Origin: Bacteroidales bacterium
Lineage (GTDB): Bacteria > Bacteroidota > Bacteroidia > Bacteroidales > UBA3663
Length of the DNA: 64,000 bases
Assembly: GCA_017561935.1 (NCBI GenBank)
Contig: JAFZBE010000017.1
Coordinates: 35,225-99,224, forward strand
Reading direction: 5' to 3'
This document shows, piece by piece, positions 51,847 through 60,533 of the stretch. The notes under the pieces are model-generated. The model was not told the origin of the DNA and did not search any database. It worked only from the letters and a program-made list of their open reading frames with translations. Made by a program: the position numbers and the translations under genes. The first letter of the stretch is position 1. Each line of letters starts with the position of its first letter.

Positions 51847-53664
51847 TCAATCCTCGCTGAATTGCTTCAAAAGGGAGCGGTAGGTCTCGTAAAGATGCTG
51901 CCGTGACATCATGCCGATGTATTTCCCCTGGTTGTCGATGACGGGCAAGGTCCATGCGCCTGTCGTATCAAAGAGATTCATCACTTCGGCCATATTCATG
52001 TCGGTAAGTATCTTGCCCTTGGGGCCGATCATGATGTCAGAAACCATCATCCGCTCATAGAGGCGGGGTTGGAACATGATGTTGCGCAAATCGTTGAGTG
52101 TGACGATGCCTACGAACGTGCCATCCGTATCGCAGACGGGGAAGTGGTTGTGAACCTGTGAGGAGATGAGTTTGACGAGTTCGCCGAGCATCATCTGTGG
52201 ATAGAGCATCGGATAATCGTGCTGGATGAGATCGTTCATGTTGAGCATCGTGAGCACCGCCTTGTCCTTGTGGTGGGTGATGAGTTCGCCCTTGAGCGCT
52301 AAACGACGAGTGTAGATGGAGTAGGGTTCGAAAATACGGATGGTGCCGTAGGAAAGGCATGAAGCAATCATCAACGGGAGGAAGAGGTCGAAGCGCCCCG
52401 TCAGTTCGGCCGAAAGAAAGACTCCCATCAATGGAGCGTGCATCACACCAGACATCACTGCGGCCATCCCCATTACCGCAAAGTTCTGCTCAGAAAGGAA
52501 AGTGAAGATGCCTGCCTTGTTGAGCATATAGGCAAAGAGAAAACCAGCAAAGTTGCCTAGGAAAAGCGAAGGGGCAAAAGTACCACCGCAACCACCACCT
52601 CCGTTGGTTGCTGCTGTCGCGAATGACTTGGTGAGCATCACGAGAAGGATAAATCCCGAGAGTACCCAGAACGAAGCGTTGGGAATTCCAACAGCGAGCG
52701 AGACTCGGTCGAGGTCGTAGAAGATAGAGTTGCCGGTAATCTCGTGATATTGTCCGTTGTAGATGTATTGGATGGCATCGTAGCCTTCTCCATAGAGTGG
52801 AGGGAAGAGGAAGATGACGATGCTGAGGAAGAGTCCGCCGATGATCCATTTCAACCAAGGATTGTTGATTTTCTTGAAGAAGTCTTCAGCTACAAATGTA
52901 GTGCGGGTGAAATAGAGCGATGTGAAGCCGCAGAAGATGCCGAGAAGAATAACATAGGGGAGACGTTCGATGGAGAAGTCCATCGTCTCGGTAAAATAGA
53001 AGAGGGCACGCGAACCATCGACGATATAGGACACCGAGGCGGCAGTCACTGCCGAAATAAGCAGCGGCATGATTGAATAGGCGGTGAGATCGAGCATTAG
53101 CACTTCGACGGTGAACAACAGTCCGGCGATAGGAGCTTTGAAGATGCCGGCAATACCTGCTGTAGCACCACAACCCAGCAGGATCATCAGTGTGTGCTGG
53201 TCCATGCGGAAGAGGCGACCCAAATTAGAACCTATTGCTGATCCAGTGAGAACGATAGGTGCCTCAGCTCCCACCGATCCGCCAAAGCCGATGGTCACTG
53301 AAGATGCGATGACAGAGGTGTACATGTTGTGCGCCTTGATAATCGACTTGCGCTGCGAGATGGCGTATAGGATTTTTGTCACACCATGTCCGATGTCGTC
53401 GCGTACTACATATCGAACGAATAGCCCTGCGATGAGGATACCAACTACAGGATAAAGCAGATAGAGATAGTTGGCGCCATCGACCACGAAATACATCGTG
53501 AGGATGTGCTGGAAGGTGTGAATGAGCCACTTTAGAACCAATGCGGCGGTTGCTCCTACCAGTCCGGTGAAAAAGGCGAGTATGAGGACAAACTGTTGCT
53601 CGGTGAGATGCTTCTCTCTCCAAGCAACAATACGTTCGACCAATATATGAAAAAAACCAAACAT
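51847..53664 (-). CDS. ClC chloride channel/transporter with CBS domains
   Basis: A 605-residue inner-membrane ClC protein. Membrane part (about 1-440): GFGGSVGAEAPIVLTGSAIGS holds the gating glutamate Glu134, GCGATAGIAGIFKAPIAGLLFTVE is the second signature, and ATNGGGGCGGTFAPSLFLG the third anion-binding stretch. The GSGIP signature of classic ClCs is not evident. Two CBS domains occupy the last 150 residues (VCDTDGTFVGIVTLNDLR; PVIDNQGKYIGMMSRQHL), giving nucleotide or ionic-strength regulation. Its role could be chloride/proton exchange or halide export. Confidence 0.93.
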   Translation of the reverse strand: MFGFFHILVERIVAWREKHLTEQQFVLILAFFTGLVGATAALVLKWLIHTFQHILTMYFVVDGANYLYLLYPVVGILIAGLFVRYVVRDDIGHGVTKILYAISQRKSIIKAHNMYTSVIASSVTIGFGGSVGAEAPIVLTGSAIGSNLGRLFRMDQHTLMILLGCGATAGIAGIFKAPIAGLLFTVEVLMLDLTAYSIMPLLISAVTAASVSYIVDGSRALFYFTETMDFSIERLPYVILLGIFCGFTSLYFTRTTFVAEDFFKKINNPWLKWIIGGLFLSIVIFLFPPLYGEGYDAIQYIYNGQYHEITGNSIFYDLDRVSLAVGIPNASFWVLSGFILLVMLTKSFATAATNGGGGCGGTFAPSLFLGNFAGFLFAYMLNKAGIFTFLSEQNFAVMGMAAVMSGVMHAPLMGVFLSAELTGRFDLFLPLMIASCLSYGTIRIFEPYSIYTRRLALKGELITHHKDKAVLTMLNMNDLIQHDYPMLYPQMMLGELVKLISSQVHNHFPVCDTDGTFVGIVTLNDLRNIMFQPRLYERMMVSDIMIGPKGKILTDMNMAEVMNLFDTTGAWTLPVIDNQGKYIGMMSRQHLYETYRSLLKQFSED

Positions 53665-53702
53665 TTTGAATCTTTCTTACTCTTTTGACTTCGTCAGGCC
53701 TC

Positions 53703-55118
53703 TTAAATACCTTTTCCAGTGAGCACTGTACGTACGGTAAAGCCCAGGATTTTCAGATCGACGGCTAATGAGCAGTTGTTGATATACATCAAGTCGTAGC
53801 GCATGCGTTCGACCATCTGGAAGACGGTGGAAGCATATCCATACTTGACCATACCCCACGAAGTGATGCCAGGGCGCACTTGAAGCAGCTTGGAATAGTA
53901 TGGGGCGATGTCCATGATTTGGCGGATATAGAAGTCGCGTTCAGGACGAGGACCTACGAGGCTCATATCACCCTTCAGCACATTCCAGAACTGTGGCAAT
54001 TCGTCGATGCGGTATTTGCGCAAATAACGTCCGACTTTAGTGATGCGTCTGTCCATGGTTGAAGAGAGGCGTGGTCCATCCTGCTCGGCATCGGTTCGCA
54101 TGGAACGGAACTTATAGATGCGGAAAGGCTTGCCCGAGCGCCCGATGCGCCATTGGCTGAAAAACACAGGACCCGAAGAATCGCGATGGATAATAATGGC
54201 TACAATGAGAAAGAGCGGCGATAGAAGCGTGAGTGCCATGGCGGCACATACTACGTCGGCTAGTCGTTTCAGGTTGCGTTTGAATGGACTCATCAAGTCG
54301 GTGCTGTACTGCATCATAGGCAGAGTGGTCAGTGAGTCGGTGTGGACTTGTCCATTGAGAATCTCTTCATTGCTGGCCTTTATGCGGATAGGCAGTTCAA
54401 GGGGTAAGAGCTCATATACGCGATGATTGATGATGCGGGCATCGTGCTTGTCAGGAGCTAGGAGGAAGGCCTCAATGTGGTTTTCAGCGACCACACTACA
54501 GATCTCTTCATAGCTGGCCGTGTCGGGTACTGTCTTGATGATAAGGTAGCCGTTCTGCCGCTTTTCAGCTTTCAGCTCACGTTGCAGTAATTGTGCAGCC
54601 TTGCCTTCGCCAATGAGCAGAGTTCGGAGGCCGAGTTGTCCACTTTGTATTTGACCGTTGACATGATGCGTGATGAAATAGCGTACCAGATAGACGGGAA
54701 CAAAGATGCAACCAAAAAGCGTGAGCAGGATCTGCAGATAAGTCTTGGGCGAAATGTGGACAATCTTCAGCATGGCGATATTCTCGTCGTTGATGAAGGG
54801 TACATCGTCGATGACCATGGCAAAGAACGCCACCAATGTACCGAAGGCGATCGACCAGAAGGTCACCTGTAGTTCGTCGGTCTGAGACTTGAAATACGGG
54901 TTTTGGTAGTATCCCGAGAAGGCATAGAGAGCCAACCAGGCCAAAGGTCCGAGGATGAGATTGAGTTCAACTTGCGGCAGCGTCAAGTATTCACGTAAAG
55001 TAGGCACAGTGAGAAAGCCCGTGATGTCAAAACGATATATATAAAAGCTCAACCACCCGGCCATTGTGGCCAGAAGGTCGCCTACAATATATTTGATGCG
55101 TTGTGCGTTTTGATTCAC
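53703..55118 (-). CDS. Polyisoprenyl-phosphate sugar-1-phosphate transferase (WcaJ/WbaP type)
   Basis: A 471-residue inner-membrane enzyme that loads the first sugar-phosphate onto undecaprenyl phosphate and so starts surface-polysaccharide synthesis. Four N-terminal hydrophobic segments, a Rossmann-like soluble domain (about 165-270, LLIGEGKAAQLLQREL), then the catalytic bacterial sugar transferase domain from about 280: FKRNLKRLADVV, SGPVFFSQWRIGRSGKPFRIYKFRSMR split over that stretch, RKYRIDELPQFWNVLKGDMS and LVGPRPERDFYI. It is far from the glycosyltransferase cluster but may well initiate that glycan. Confidence 0.93.
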   Translation of the reverse strand: MNQNAQRIKYIVGDLLATMAGWLSFYIYRFDITGFLTVPTLREYLTLPQVELNLILGPLAWLALYAFSGYYQNPYFKSQTDELQVTFWSIAFGTLVAFFAMVIDDVPFINDENIAMLKIVHISPKTYLQILLTLFGCIFVPVYLVRYFITHHVNGQIQSGQLGLRTLLIGEGKAAQLLQRELKAEKRQNGYLIIKTVPDTASYEEICSVVAENHIEAFLLAPDKHDARIINHRVYELLPLELPIRIKASNEEILNGQVHTDSLTTLPMMQYSTDLMSPFKRNLKRLADVVCAAMALTLLSPLFLIVAIIIHRDSSGPVFFSQWRIGRSGKPFRIYKFRSMRTDAEQDGPRLSSTMDRRITKVGRYLRKYRIDELPQFWNVLKGDMSLVGPRPERDFYIRQIMDIAPYYSKLLQVRPGITSWGMVKYGYASTVFQMVERMRYDLMYINNCSLAVDLKILGFTVRTVLTGKGI

Positions 55119-55133
55119 TTTGTAAAGGGGATC

Positions 55134-55224
55134 TGAGATGTTCTGATGGGTTCTGAAAGGTTTTGAGATGTTCTGATGGGTGAACCTTTCGAACCCCTCG
55201 AACCTCTCTTAACCTTTCAGAACC
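55134..55224. repeat. Repeat-rich intergenic segment with 14-bp inverted repeat
   Basis: TGAGATGTTCTGATGGG occurs twice (55134-55150, 55164-55180). GGTTCTGAAAGGTT (55149-55162) is the exact reverse complement of AACCTTTCAGAACC (55211-55224), so a 14-bp stem can form. Between them 55183-55204 repeats the GAACC-type sequence also present at 39525-39545 and inside the gene at 39564. It fills the gap between TsaC and the sugar transferase. Confidence 0.85.
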
Positions 55225-55809
55225 TTACCTAATCACTTGTACTTCACCCCCATCGCCCACCTTGATAATGCCGGAAGGTGAAGGATTGGAGGTCTCGTCT
55301 TGACGAAGTGGAATGATGTAGTCAACTGCCTGCTTGATCTCGTCGCTGATGTCGGCAAAGCATTGCGCCGTAGGTTTGCCGCTGATGTTTGCGCTGGTGC
55401 TTACCAGTGGCCGCTTGAGGCGGGCGCATAAGGTGTGGCTAACGAGTTCGTTCGTAATGCGCATGCCCATAGTCCCATCGTCAGCAATGAGTTCGGGTGC
55501 TACATTTCGAGCACGAGGGAGGATGAGGGTTAATGGCTTGTCGGATACTTCCCAAAGATCCCAGGCGATGTCCGGAACGCGCGAGAAATAGTATTCGACA
55601 CGTCCTATGGCATCGACTAGCGAAAGCATGGCTTTTGAATCGGCGCGGTGCTTGATTTCGAAGATTCTTCGAACGGCCTCACTGTTGGTGGCATCACAAC
55701 CAAGTCCCCAGACAGTGTCGGTGGGATAGAGGATGACACCTCCCCGGTACAACACCTTCAAGGCTTCGTCGATGGCTTGTTTGAACTTTTGTTTTTCTTC
55801 TCCGTTCAT
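55225..55809 (-). CDS. tsaC: L-threonylcarbamoyladenylate synthase (Sua5/YrdC/TsaC)
   Basis: A 194-residue cytoplasmic enzyme making threonylcarbamoyl-AMP from threonine, bicarbonate and ATP, the first step of the t6A tRNA modification. Signatures: GGVILYPTDTVWGLGCDATN, RIFEIKHRADSKAM, PLTLILPRA, MGMRITNELVSHTL and RPLVSTSANISGKPT. The short YrdC-only form, without the C-terminal Sua5 domain. A -7 element sits only a few bases before the start codon, suggesting a very short or absent leader. Confidence 0.94.
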   Translation of the reverse strand: MNGEEKQKFKQAIDEALKVLYRGGVILYPTDTVWGLGCDATNSEAVRRIFEIKHRADSKAMLSLVDAIGRVEYYFSRVPDIAWDLWEVSDKPLTLILPRARNVAPELIADDGTMGMRITNELVSHTLCARLKRPLVSTSANISGKPTAQCFADISDEIKQAVDYIIPLRQDETSNPSPSGIIKVGDGGEVQVIR

Positions 55810-55813
55810 GTGG

Positions 55814-55821
55814 CAAAGGTA
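55814..55821 (-). promoter_or_regulatory. -7 element TACCTTTG abutting the tsaC start
   Basis: Minus-strand TACCTTTG ends 4 bases before the ATG at 55809. If the usual distance to the start point holds, transcription begins at or within the start codon. No clear -33 element. Confidence 0.45.
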
Positions 55822-55901
55822 CGAAAAAAATCTTAAACATGTTCACTTATTGCGTAAAAAGTGGGCTTAAACAGCTAATTTATGAGATTTTTCCGTGATT
55901 C

Positions 55902-58900
55902 TTATTGTTTTTGAAGACGATTTCCCTCGTACTTTTGTATTGTAGGAGGACAAACTTCAATCAGATAGATGGCATCGAGTGCCCATGTGGATATGCCGTT
56001 AGTAGAGAAGTGTGCGGGTGACTGTATGCCTCTTTCATATTCTGTCATCGTGTTCTGATAGAGTTCGGTGCGGGGAACCGTTGTCGGTTCAAGTGCTGAT
56101 TGCCAATGAGCATAGGCTGCTAGACGAGCTATAGGATAACCATTGCGCTTGCCTTTGATTGCACGCTGGCGATATTCGGCACAGTAGTTGAGCCAGGTCT
56201 TTCGCCATGTGTCAGGCACTTCGTCGATGAGCAGGAGTTCGCCCATGAATTCAGTGCCGCCCATGAGCGAAAGCAGATGGTTGGTATTTTCCATCTTCGG
56301 GTCTCCCTCCCAACTTAAATATCCAGTGGCAGGGTCATAGCCTAATGCTTTAGGTCCACTGAATATTCCCATGGGCAACTCACTGATGCTCTTCATTCCG
56401 TTGAGCATCTTCTGCCAGTAGTTGGTATTTCGCGTGCGTTCGTATTCAGTCATCCAATTGGCAGCGTAGGCCATCCAGTCGGGGCCGATACGTAGTCGGG
56501 CTGGAGCTGTACAGGGATACATCCCACGCGGTTCGGCCAGCCGCATTGGGTCGATGCGGTAGAGCAGTGTGTCCAAGTCGCGTTGTGCTGACATGAGTTC
56601 ACCCAATCGTTCGTCACCTCCGCTCAGATAGTAATAGAATCGGTTCCACAAGGCTTGGCTGATGCGTGCCTCTTTCGAGCCGCAGCCCCAATGGCTAACA
56701 TTGTGACGTGAGCCAAGCCCCTTGAATGGACCATCGTGGTAAACGTCAACCTCGCTGGTGTGCCGTGTCATGGCTACAGCTAGTTCCCAGAGGTCGGCCC
56801 GTCCGGTGCGTAGGAAATTGTACCAAAGCATCATGTTTGAAGCCAGTTCAGTATTGTCCCAAGCGTATCCGCCGATGTCGTAACGCCATTCCTGACGCTC
56901 ATTGTCGAAGGAATGCATCACATCGCCGTAATTCCAGAAACCGTACCAGTGGCGTCGTTCCACTTCGCCTACATAGAAGTCTGACCAGTAGGTCAATTGC
57001 TGTTCAACGTCGTCGTACATCGGATCGGGCAGGCTCCATACACCAAATGCACGTTGAGCGTGAAGATATTGGGGTGTGCAGACAAGTTGCGGTTCTTGCG
57101 TCAACGTGTTGAAAAGTGAGGTGAGAGCCTCATCGCCTGGATATCCCAAGGTGGGACATAGCATTACTACTGAAGTGCGCCCTATCCCCTCGGGCGTGCT
57201 CATGCCCTCCTGAATGTCTTCGTAAGAAGCATCAAGGCCATGGGCCTCCACATCGTAATGACGCATGTCCATTGGCTCAGCTTCTGGACTCCAAAGATAG
57301 AGGGAGACGGTAGCATGGGTCTGTGATGCCCCTTCGATGAGAAGTGTGGAAGGATAACTCTGCCAGAAGTCGTGCAGGGCCATGGCAAGGCCTCTTCCCA
57401 CTTCTCCGACAAAACATCCTCCTGTGCTTCGTCGGCCATTGAATGTACCTATCCAAGGCGTTTGCGGCGCCGGTTTGGCACTTTTGCGAATCGAGAAACC
57501 TTCATCGAGGATTTGAGAGAGGCGATAGCGGTCCCAGGTGGCCCAGTCTTTGAGGAATCCCCTATTTAGCTCATTAAAGGCTTCGGGTTCAGGCAATGAC
57601 TTTCCGAGCATCTGCTGGTGATAAACTTCTTCGGGTCCTCGTCCGTTGCCGTCGAGCGAAAGACTACGTCGTCCGGTGACGGGCTGCACGGGTTCGTGCC
57701 ACAACTTGCCATGGTCGAGTGTGAAGGCCACATGGCGATTGTAAACCTGCTCGGCAAGGGGAACATCTGCACGGATACAAAGACTGCGGGGCGCAGGTTG
57801 CTTGTTATCACGATTATATACGAGCGAATGGACTACACGTAGGGTTGGACTTCCAGCATTGATATATAGTCGCACAATGTAAGGTAGTCCGTCGGCTTTT
57901 CCGCAATATTTTACCACCATCTGCTGGTCGCTTTGGCGCTCAATGCAGAGGCTGTCCATTCGTCCATCTTTCTCGTCTGTACAGACGCGTAAACGCTGAC
58001 ACGTCATGCGGCCTTGGTATAGCAGACTGTCGAGCAGACATGTTGCACCAAGGTTGGTTGGCAGGAAAATGATACTTTCCCCGTTTCTGACAACGTATTG
58101 TTCTGCAGTCTTGCGAAGCTCAAGTCCTTGGTGATTGATGTCTTTTTGCTTTGTTCTTTTCCTCTCTCTAATTTCGTTGAGTGATAATTGTCGAAGTGAA
58201 AAACTATCAGCATTGGAAACCAGTCCTGTGAAACCAGTCCACTTCAGCGATCCATCAGGCCAGTATGCCAACGGATAGCATTCGATGTCTTGTTCATTGA
58301 GGCAAAATTTGTCATCAACATGTACCTTCCCTCTTTCGAATGGAACACCGAATCGTACGGCTAATGTGTCATCGGTGGGACGTTTGATCCAATGAAGGGT
58401 GATGCCTGTGGTCGGTTCTTCGGAGAGAGGTTCAGTGAAGCAAGAAAAATTGGCGAGTCGCAGGCGGCTCCATGTGGTACGAATGCCGAACCACCCACTT
58501 GTCAAAGGGTTGGGATCGCGGAAATCCACAAGGCATTCCCCGTCGATGAAGTATCGGATACGTATGCCATCGGTTTCGATGCGGATATGACGCCATTGAT
58601 TCGGCACATTCAAGTGCGCCTCGTCGGTGTATTCCGTGAGTATTTCCGGGATAGGATACATAATATCTTCCCCCTTCTTCTGTTTTGCAAAGAAATCGCC
58701 TACTTGATTGGCCTCTCCTTGATATCGACGGAAACGGGTTGTCTTGTTATAGTTGCCGCCGTAGCCCAAATAATAGAGCTGCAAGGTGTAACAGTTCTTG
58801 AAGATACCTTTTCTTTGTTTGAGCCGTGCGAATACCGAACCATCCTTCACCGCAGTGTCGGACGCCATCCAGAAACAGTTGAGGTCACTCACCCGATCTT

Positions 58901-59174
58901 CTGCCCTACCTTCATCCATAAGGCAGGCATCGTATTCGATGATAATACGTCCTTCCATCCTTTCATTGCGCCAAATCGTCATCCCCTTGGGTGAAATGAC
59001 TTCGAGTGTGTCGCCTAAAAACTTGACACTGTAGTCGGGAGACTCGCTTTCAATGGTCCAATGGGAGGCGAACGTCTTGTTGTCGAGACAAGACAACATT
59101 ATTTCGTTCCTTGCAAAAAGACAAGGAGAAAAGAATGCGAAGATGAGTGGGAAGAATCGTGTAATGAAATGCAT
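55902..59174 (-). CDS. Large secreted DUF6250 / exo-rhamnogalacturonan-lyase-like protein
   Basis: A 1090-residue exported protein (signal peptide MHFITRFFPLIFAFFSPCLFA). Residues about 25-250 form a concanavalin-type beta-sandwich that I read as DUF6250 (RIIIEYDACL, DLNCFWMASD, NQWRHIRIETDGIRIRYFIDG). The rest has AYWPDGSLKWTGFTGL, the start of YetA/PL26-like exo-rhamnogalacturonan lyases, followed by beta-domains and an alpha-helical toroid-like region with many W/Y/H residues (WGCGSKEARISQALWNRFYY, RIGPDWMAYAANWMTEYERT). Likely acts on pectic or rhamnose-rich glycan; the catalytic type is inferred from fold memory. It stands apart with no sus genes nearby. Confidence 0.65.
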   Translation of the reverse strand: MHFITRFFPLIFAFFSPCLFARNEIMLSCLDNKTFASHWTIESESPDYSVKFLGDTLEVISPKGMTIWRNERMEGRIIIEYDACLMDEGRAEDRVSDLNCFWMASDTAVKDGSVFARLKQRKGIFKNCYTLQLYYLGYGGNYNKTTRFRRYQGEANQVGDFFAKQKKGEDIMYPIPEILTEYTDEAHLNVPNQWRHIRIETDGIRIRYFIDGECLVDFRDPNPLTSGWFGIRTTWSRLRLANFSCFTEPLSEEPTTGITLHWIKRPTDDTLAVRFGVPFERGKVHVDDKFCLNEQDIECYPLAYWPDGSLKWTGFTGLVSNADSFSLRQLSLNEIRERKRTKQKDINHQGLELRKTAEQYVVRNGESIIFLPTNLGATCLLDSLLYQGRMTCQRLRVCTDEKDGRMDSLCIERQSDQQMVVKYCGKADGLPYIVRLYINAGSPTLRVVHSLVYNRDNKQPAPRSLCIRADVPLAEQVYNRHVAFTLDHGKLWHEPVQPVTGRRSLSLDGNGRGPEEVYHQQMLGKSLPEPEAFNELNRGFLKDWATWDRYRLSQILDEGFSIRKSAKPAPQTPWIGTFNGRRSTGGCFVGEVGRGLAMALHDFWQSYPSTLLIEGASQTHATVSLYLWSPEAEPMDMRHYDVEAHGLDASYEDIQEGMSTPEGIGRTSVVMLCPTLGYPGDEALTSLFNTLTQEPQLVCTPQYLHAQRAFGVWSLPDPMYDDVEQQLTYWSDFYVGEVERRHWYGFWNYGDVMHSFDNERQEWRYDIGGYAWDNTELASNMMLWYNFLRTGRADLWELAVAMTRHTSEVDVYHDGPFKGLGSRHNVSHWGCGSKEARISQALWNRFYYYLSGGDERLGELMSAQRDLDTLLYRIDPMRLAEPRGMYPCTAPARLRIGPDWMAYAANWMTEYERTRNTNYWQKMLNGMKSISELPMGIFSGPKALGYDPATGYLSWEGDPKMENTNHLLSLMGGTEFMGELLLIDEVPDTWRKTWLNYCAEYRQRAIKGKRNGYPIARLAAYAHWQSALEPTTVPRTELYQNTMTEYERGIQSPAHFSTNGISTWALDAIYLIEVCPPTIQKYEGNRLQKQ

Positions 59175-59254
59175 ACGGAATGGATCTGAAGGGGTAAGTC
59201 CTGGGAAGACGAAAAACCTCTAGATGGGGGACAACTTCGTGTTATGAAAAGCAA

Positions 59255-59281
59255 CCCCCGCAACAGAGTCTGAAGCGGGGG
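59255..59281 (-). terminator. Terminator of mdh
   Basis: CCCCCGC (59255-59261) and GCGGGGG (59275-59281) form a 7-bp GC stem with a 13-base loop. On the minus strand it is followed by TTGCTTTTC, a short T-run, so it should stop transcripts leaving mdh before the 1090-residue gene. Confidence 0.8.
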
Positions 59282-59303
59282 CATATAGAAATCCGAAAAT
59301 GGA

Positions 59304-60305
59304 TTAGAGATTAGGATTGACCTTGCTCCACTCAGAGATTGGAGGAACAATGTCAAGGGTTACGAGCTCGTCGCGCATCTTGCAAAGATGCTCGTAAGAT
59401 GCATCGAGGCTGGCCATCTCTTCAGGGGTGCCAACGGGGTTGACATAGGTGCAGCCACGCTCGTCCATGGTGGTATCCATGGCCATCATGATATGGTTGT
59501 ATTTTGCATCATTGCAATAGGTGCCTGCTGGCCAGCGGAATGGTTCGCCACCCATCACCGAACGAATCATCTCGACAGCGCAATGTGATGGACTCTGGAA
59601 CGAACTGCGGCCACGGAGCTCGATAATCTTGGCGCCACCTTTGGTAACAGCCTTCTTCATCTCCTCCCATTCCTCGTTTGAGAACTCGGGTGTGCCGATG
59701 AGTTCAGAAAGGGTGCGTTCGCCAATCTTTACCTGACTTCCAAATACGGCCATCTGCTCACCGTGACCACCGAAGGTGCGGCAACCAGTGATGCTTGACT
59801 GCTGCACGCGGAACTTCTTAGCCAATGCGCTCTGCAGACGGGTAGAGTCGAGAGCGGCAAGTGTAGTCACTTGGCTTGGTTTGAGACCGGAATACAGCAG
59901 GGTTACAAGACCGGTGAGGTCGGCTGGGTTGAAGATGATAACAACATGTTTTACATTGGGGCAGTATGCCTGGATGTCCTCTCCTAAACCGCGTGCAATC
60001 TCACAGTTGCCCTTCAGAAGGTCCTCGCGGGTCATGCCGGCTTTGCGTGGAGCACCACCTGAAGAAATAATATACTTAGCATCAGTGAAAGCCTCTTTAA
60101 CATCTGTAGTCCAGGTGATGTTGGCACCCTCGAAACCACAGTGGAACATTTCCTCGGCTACGCCCTCAAGACCTGGAGCGTAAACATCATACAGGCAAAT
60201 GTTTGGGGTCATTCTCATGGTGAGAGCAGTCTGTACCATGTTGGAACCAATCATACCAGCGGCGCCAACAATAACGAGTTTGTCGTTAGTCAAATAAGTT
60301 GCCAT
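59304..60305 (-). CDS. mdh: Malate dehydrogenase
   Basis: A 333-residue cytoplasmic enzyme interconverting malate and oxaloacetate with NAD. The dinucleotide fold begins LVIVGAAGMIGSNMVQ; the substrate-side motifs are GGAPRKAGMTREDLL (substrate-binding Arg pair), FNPADLTG and CRTFGGHGEQMAVFG with the catalytic His. It is of the lactate/malate dehydrogenase-like type usual in Bacteroidales, where it serves the reductive branch from oxaloacetate towards succinate. Single-gene unit with its own promoter element and terminator. Confidence 0.94.
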   Translation of the reverse strand: MATYLTNDKLVIVGAAGMIGSNMVQTALTMRMTPNICLYDVYAPGLEGVAEEMFHCGFEGANITWTTDVKEAFTDAKYIISSGGAPRKAGMTREDLLKGNCEIARGLGEDIQAYCPNVKHVVIIFNPADLTGLVTLLYSGLKPSQVTTLAALDSTRLQSALAKKFRVQQSSITGCRTFGGHGEQMAVFGSQVKIGERTLSELIGTPEFSNEEWEEMKKAVTKGGAKIIELRGRSSFQSPSHCAVEMIRSVMGGEPFRWPAGTYCNDAKYNHIMMAMDTTMDERGCTYVNPVGTPEEMASLDASYEHLCKMRDELVTLDIVPPISEWSKVNPNL

Positions 60306-60375
60306 TGTTTTTATTTTTTTAATGATAATCGAATATTGTTTTGTTTCTTTTTATTGGGGTTATATTATAACGTTG

Positions 60376-60383
60376 CAAATTTA
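60376..60383 (-). promoter_or_regulatory. -7 element TAAATTTG for mdh
   Basis: Minus-strand TAAATTTG fits TAnnTTTG and lies about 70 bases before the mdh start; TGTG at the right distance is a poor -33 candidate. The 228-base gap between mdh and the DUF1573 gene holds nothing else that I can identify. Confidence 0.5.
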
Positions 60384-60533
60384 CTGTTTTTAAATGTAAT
60401 TTGCACAGAAAAAGCGAAATAATGAACTTTCGATGCTCGTAATTTTGCTATAAAAGTCTGCTTTGAAACCTATATTTGGCATTTTTTGGAGCACAACACA
60501 ACACTAATACAGCCTTGGGAATTCACCGTAAAC

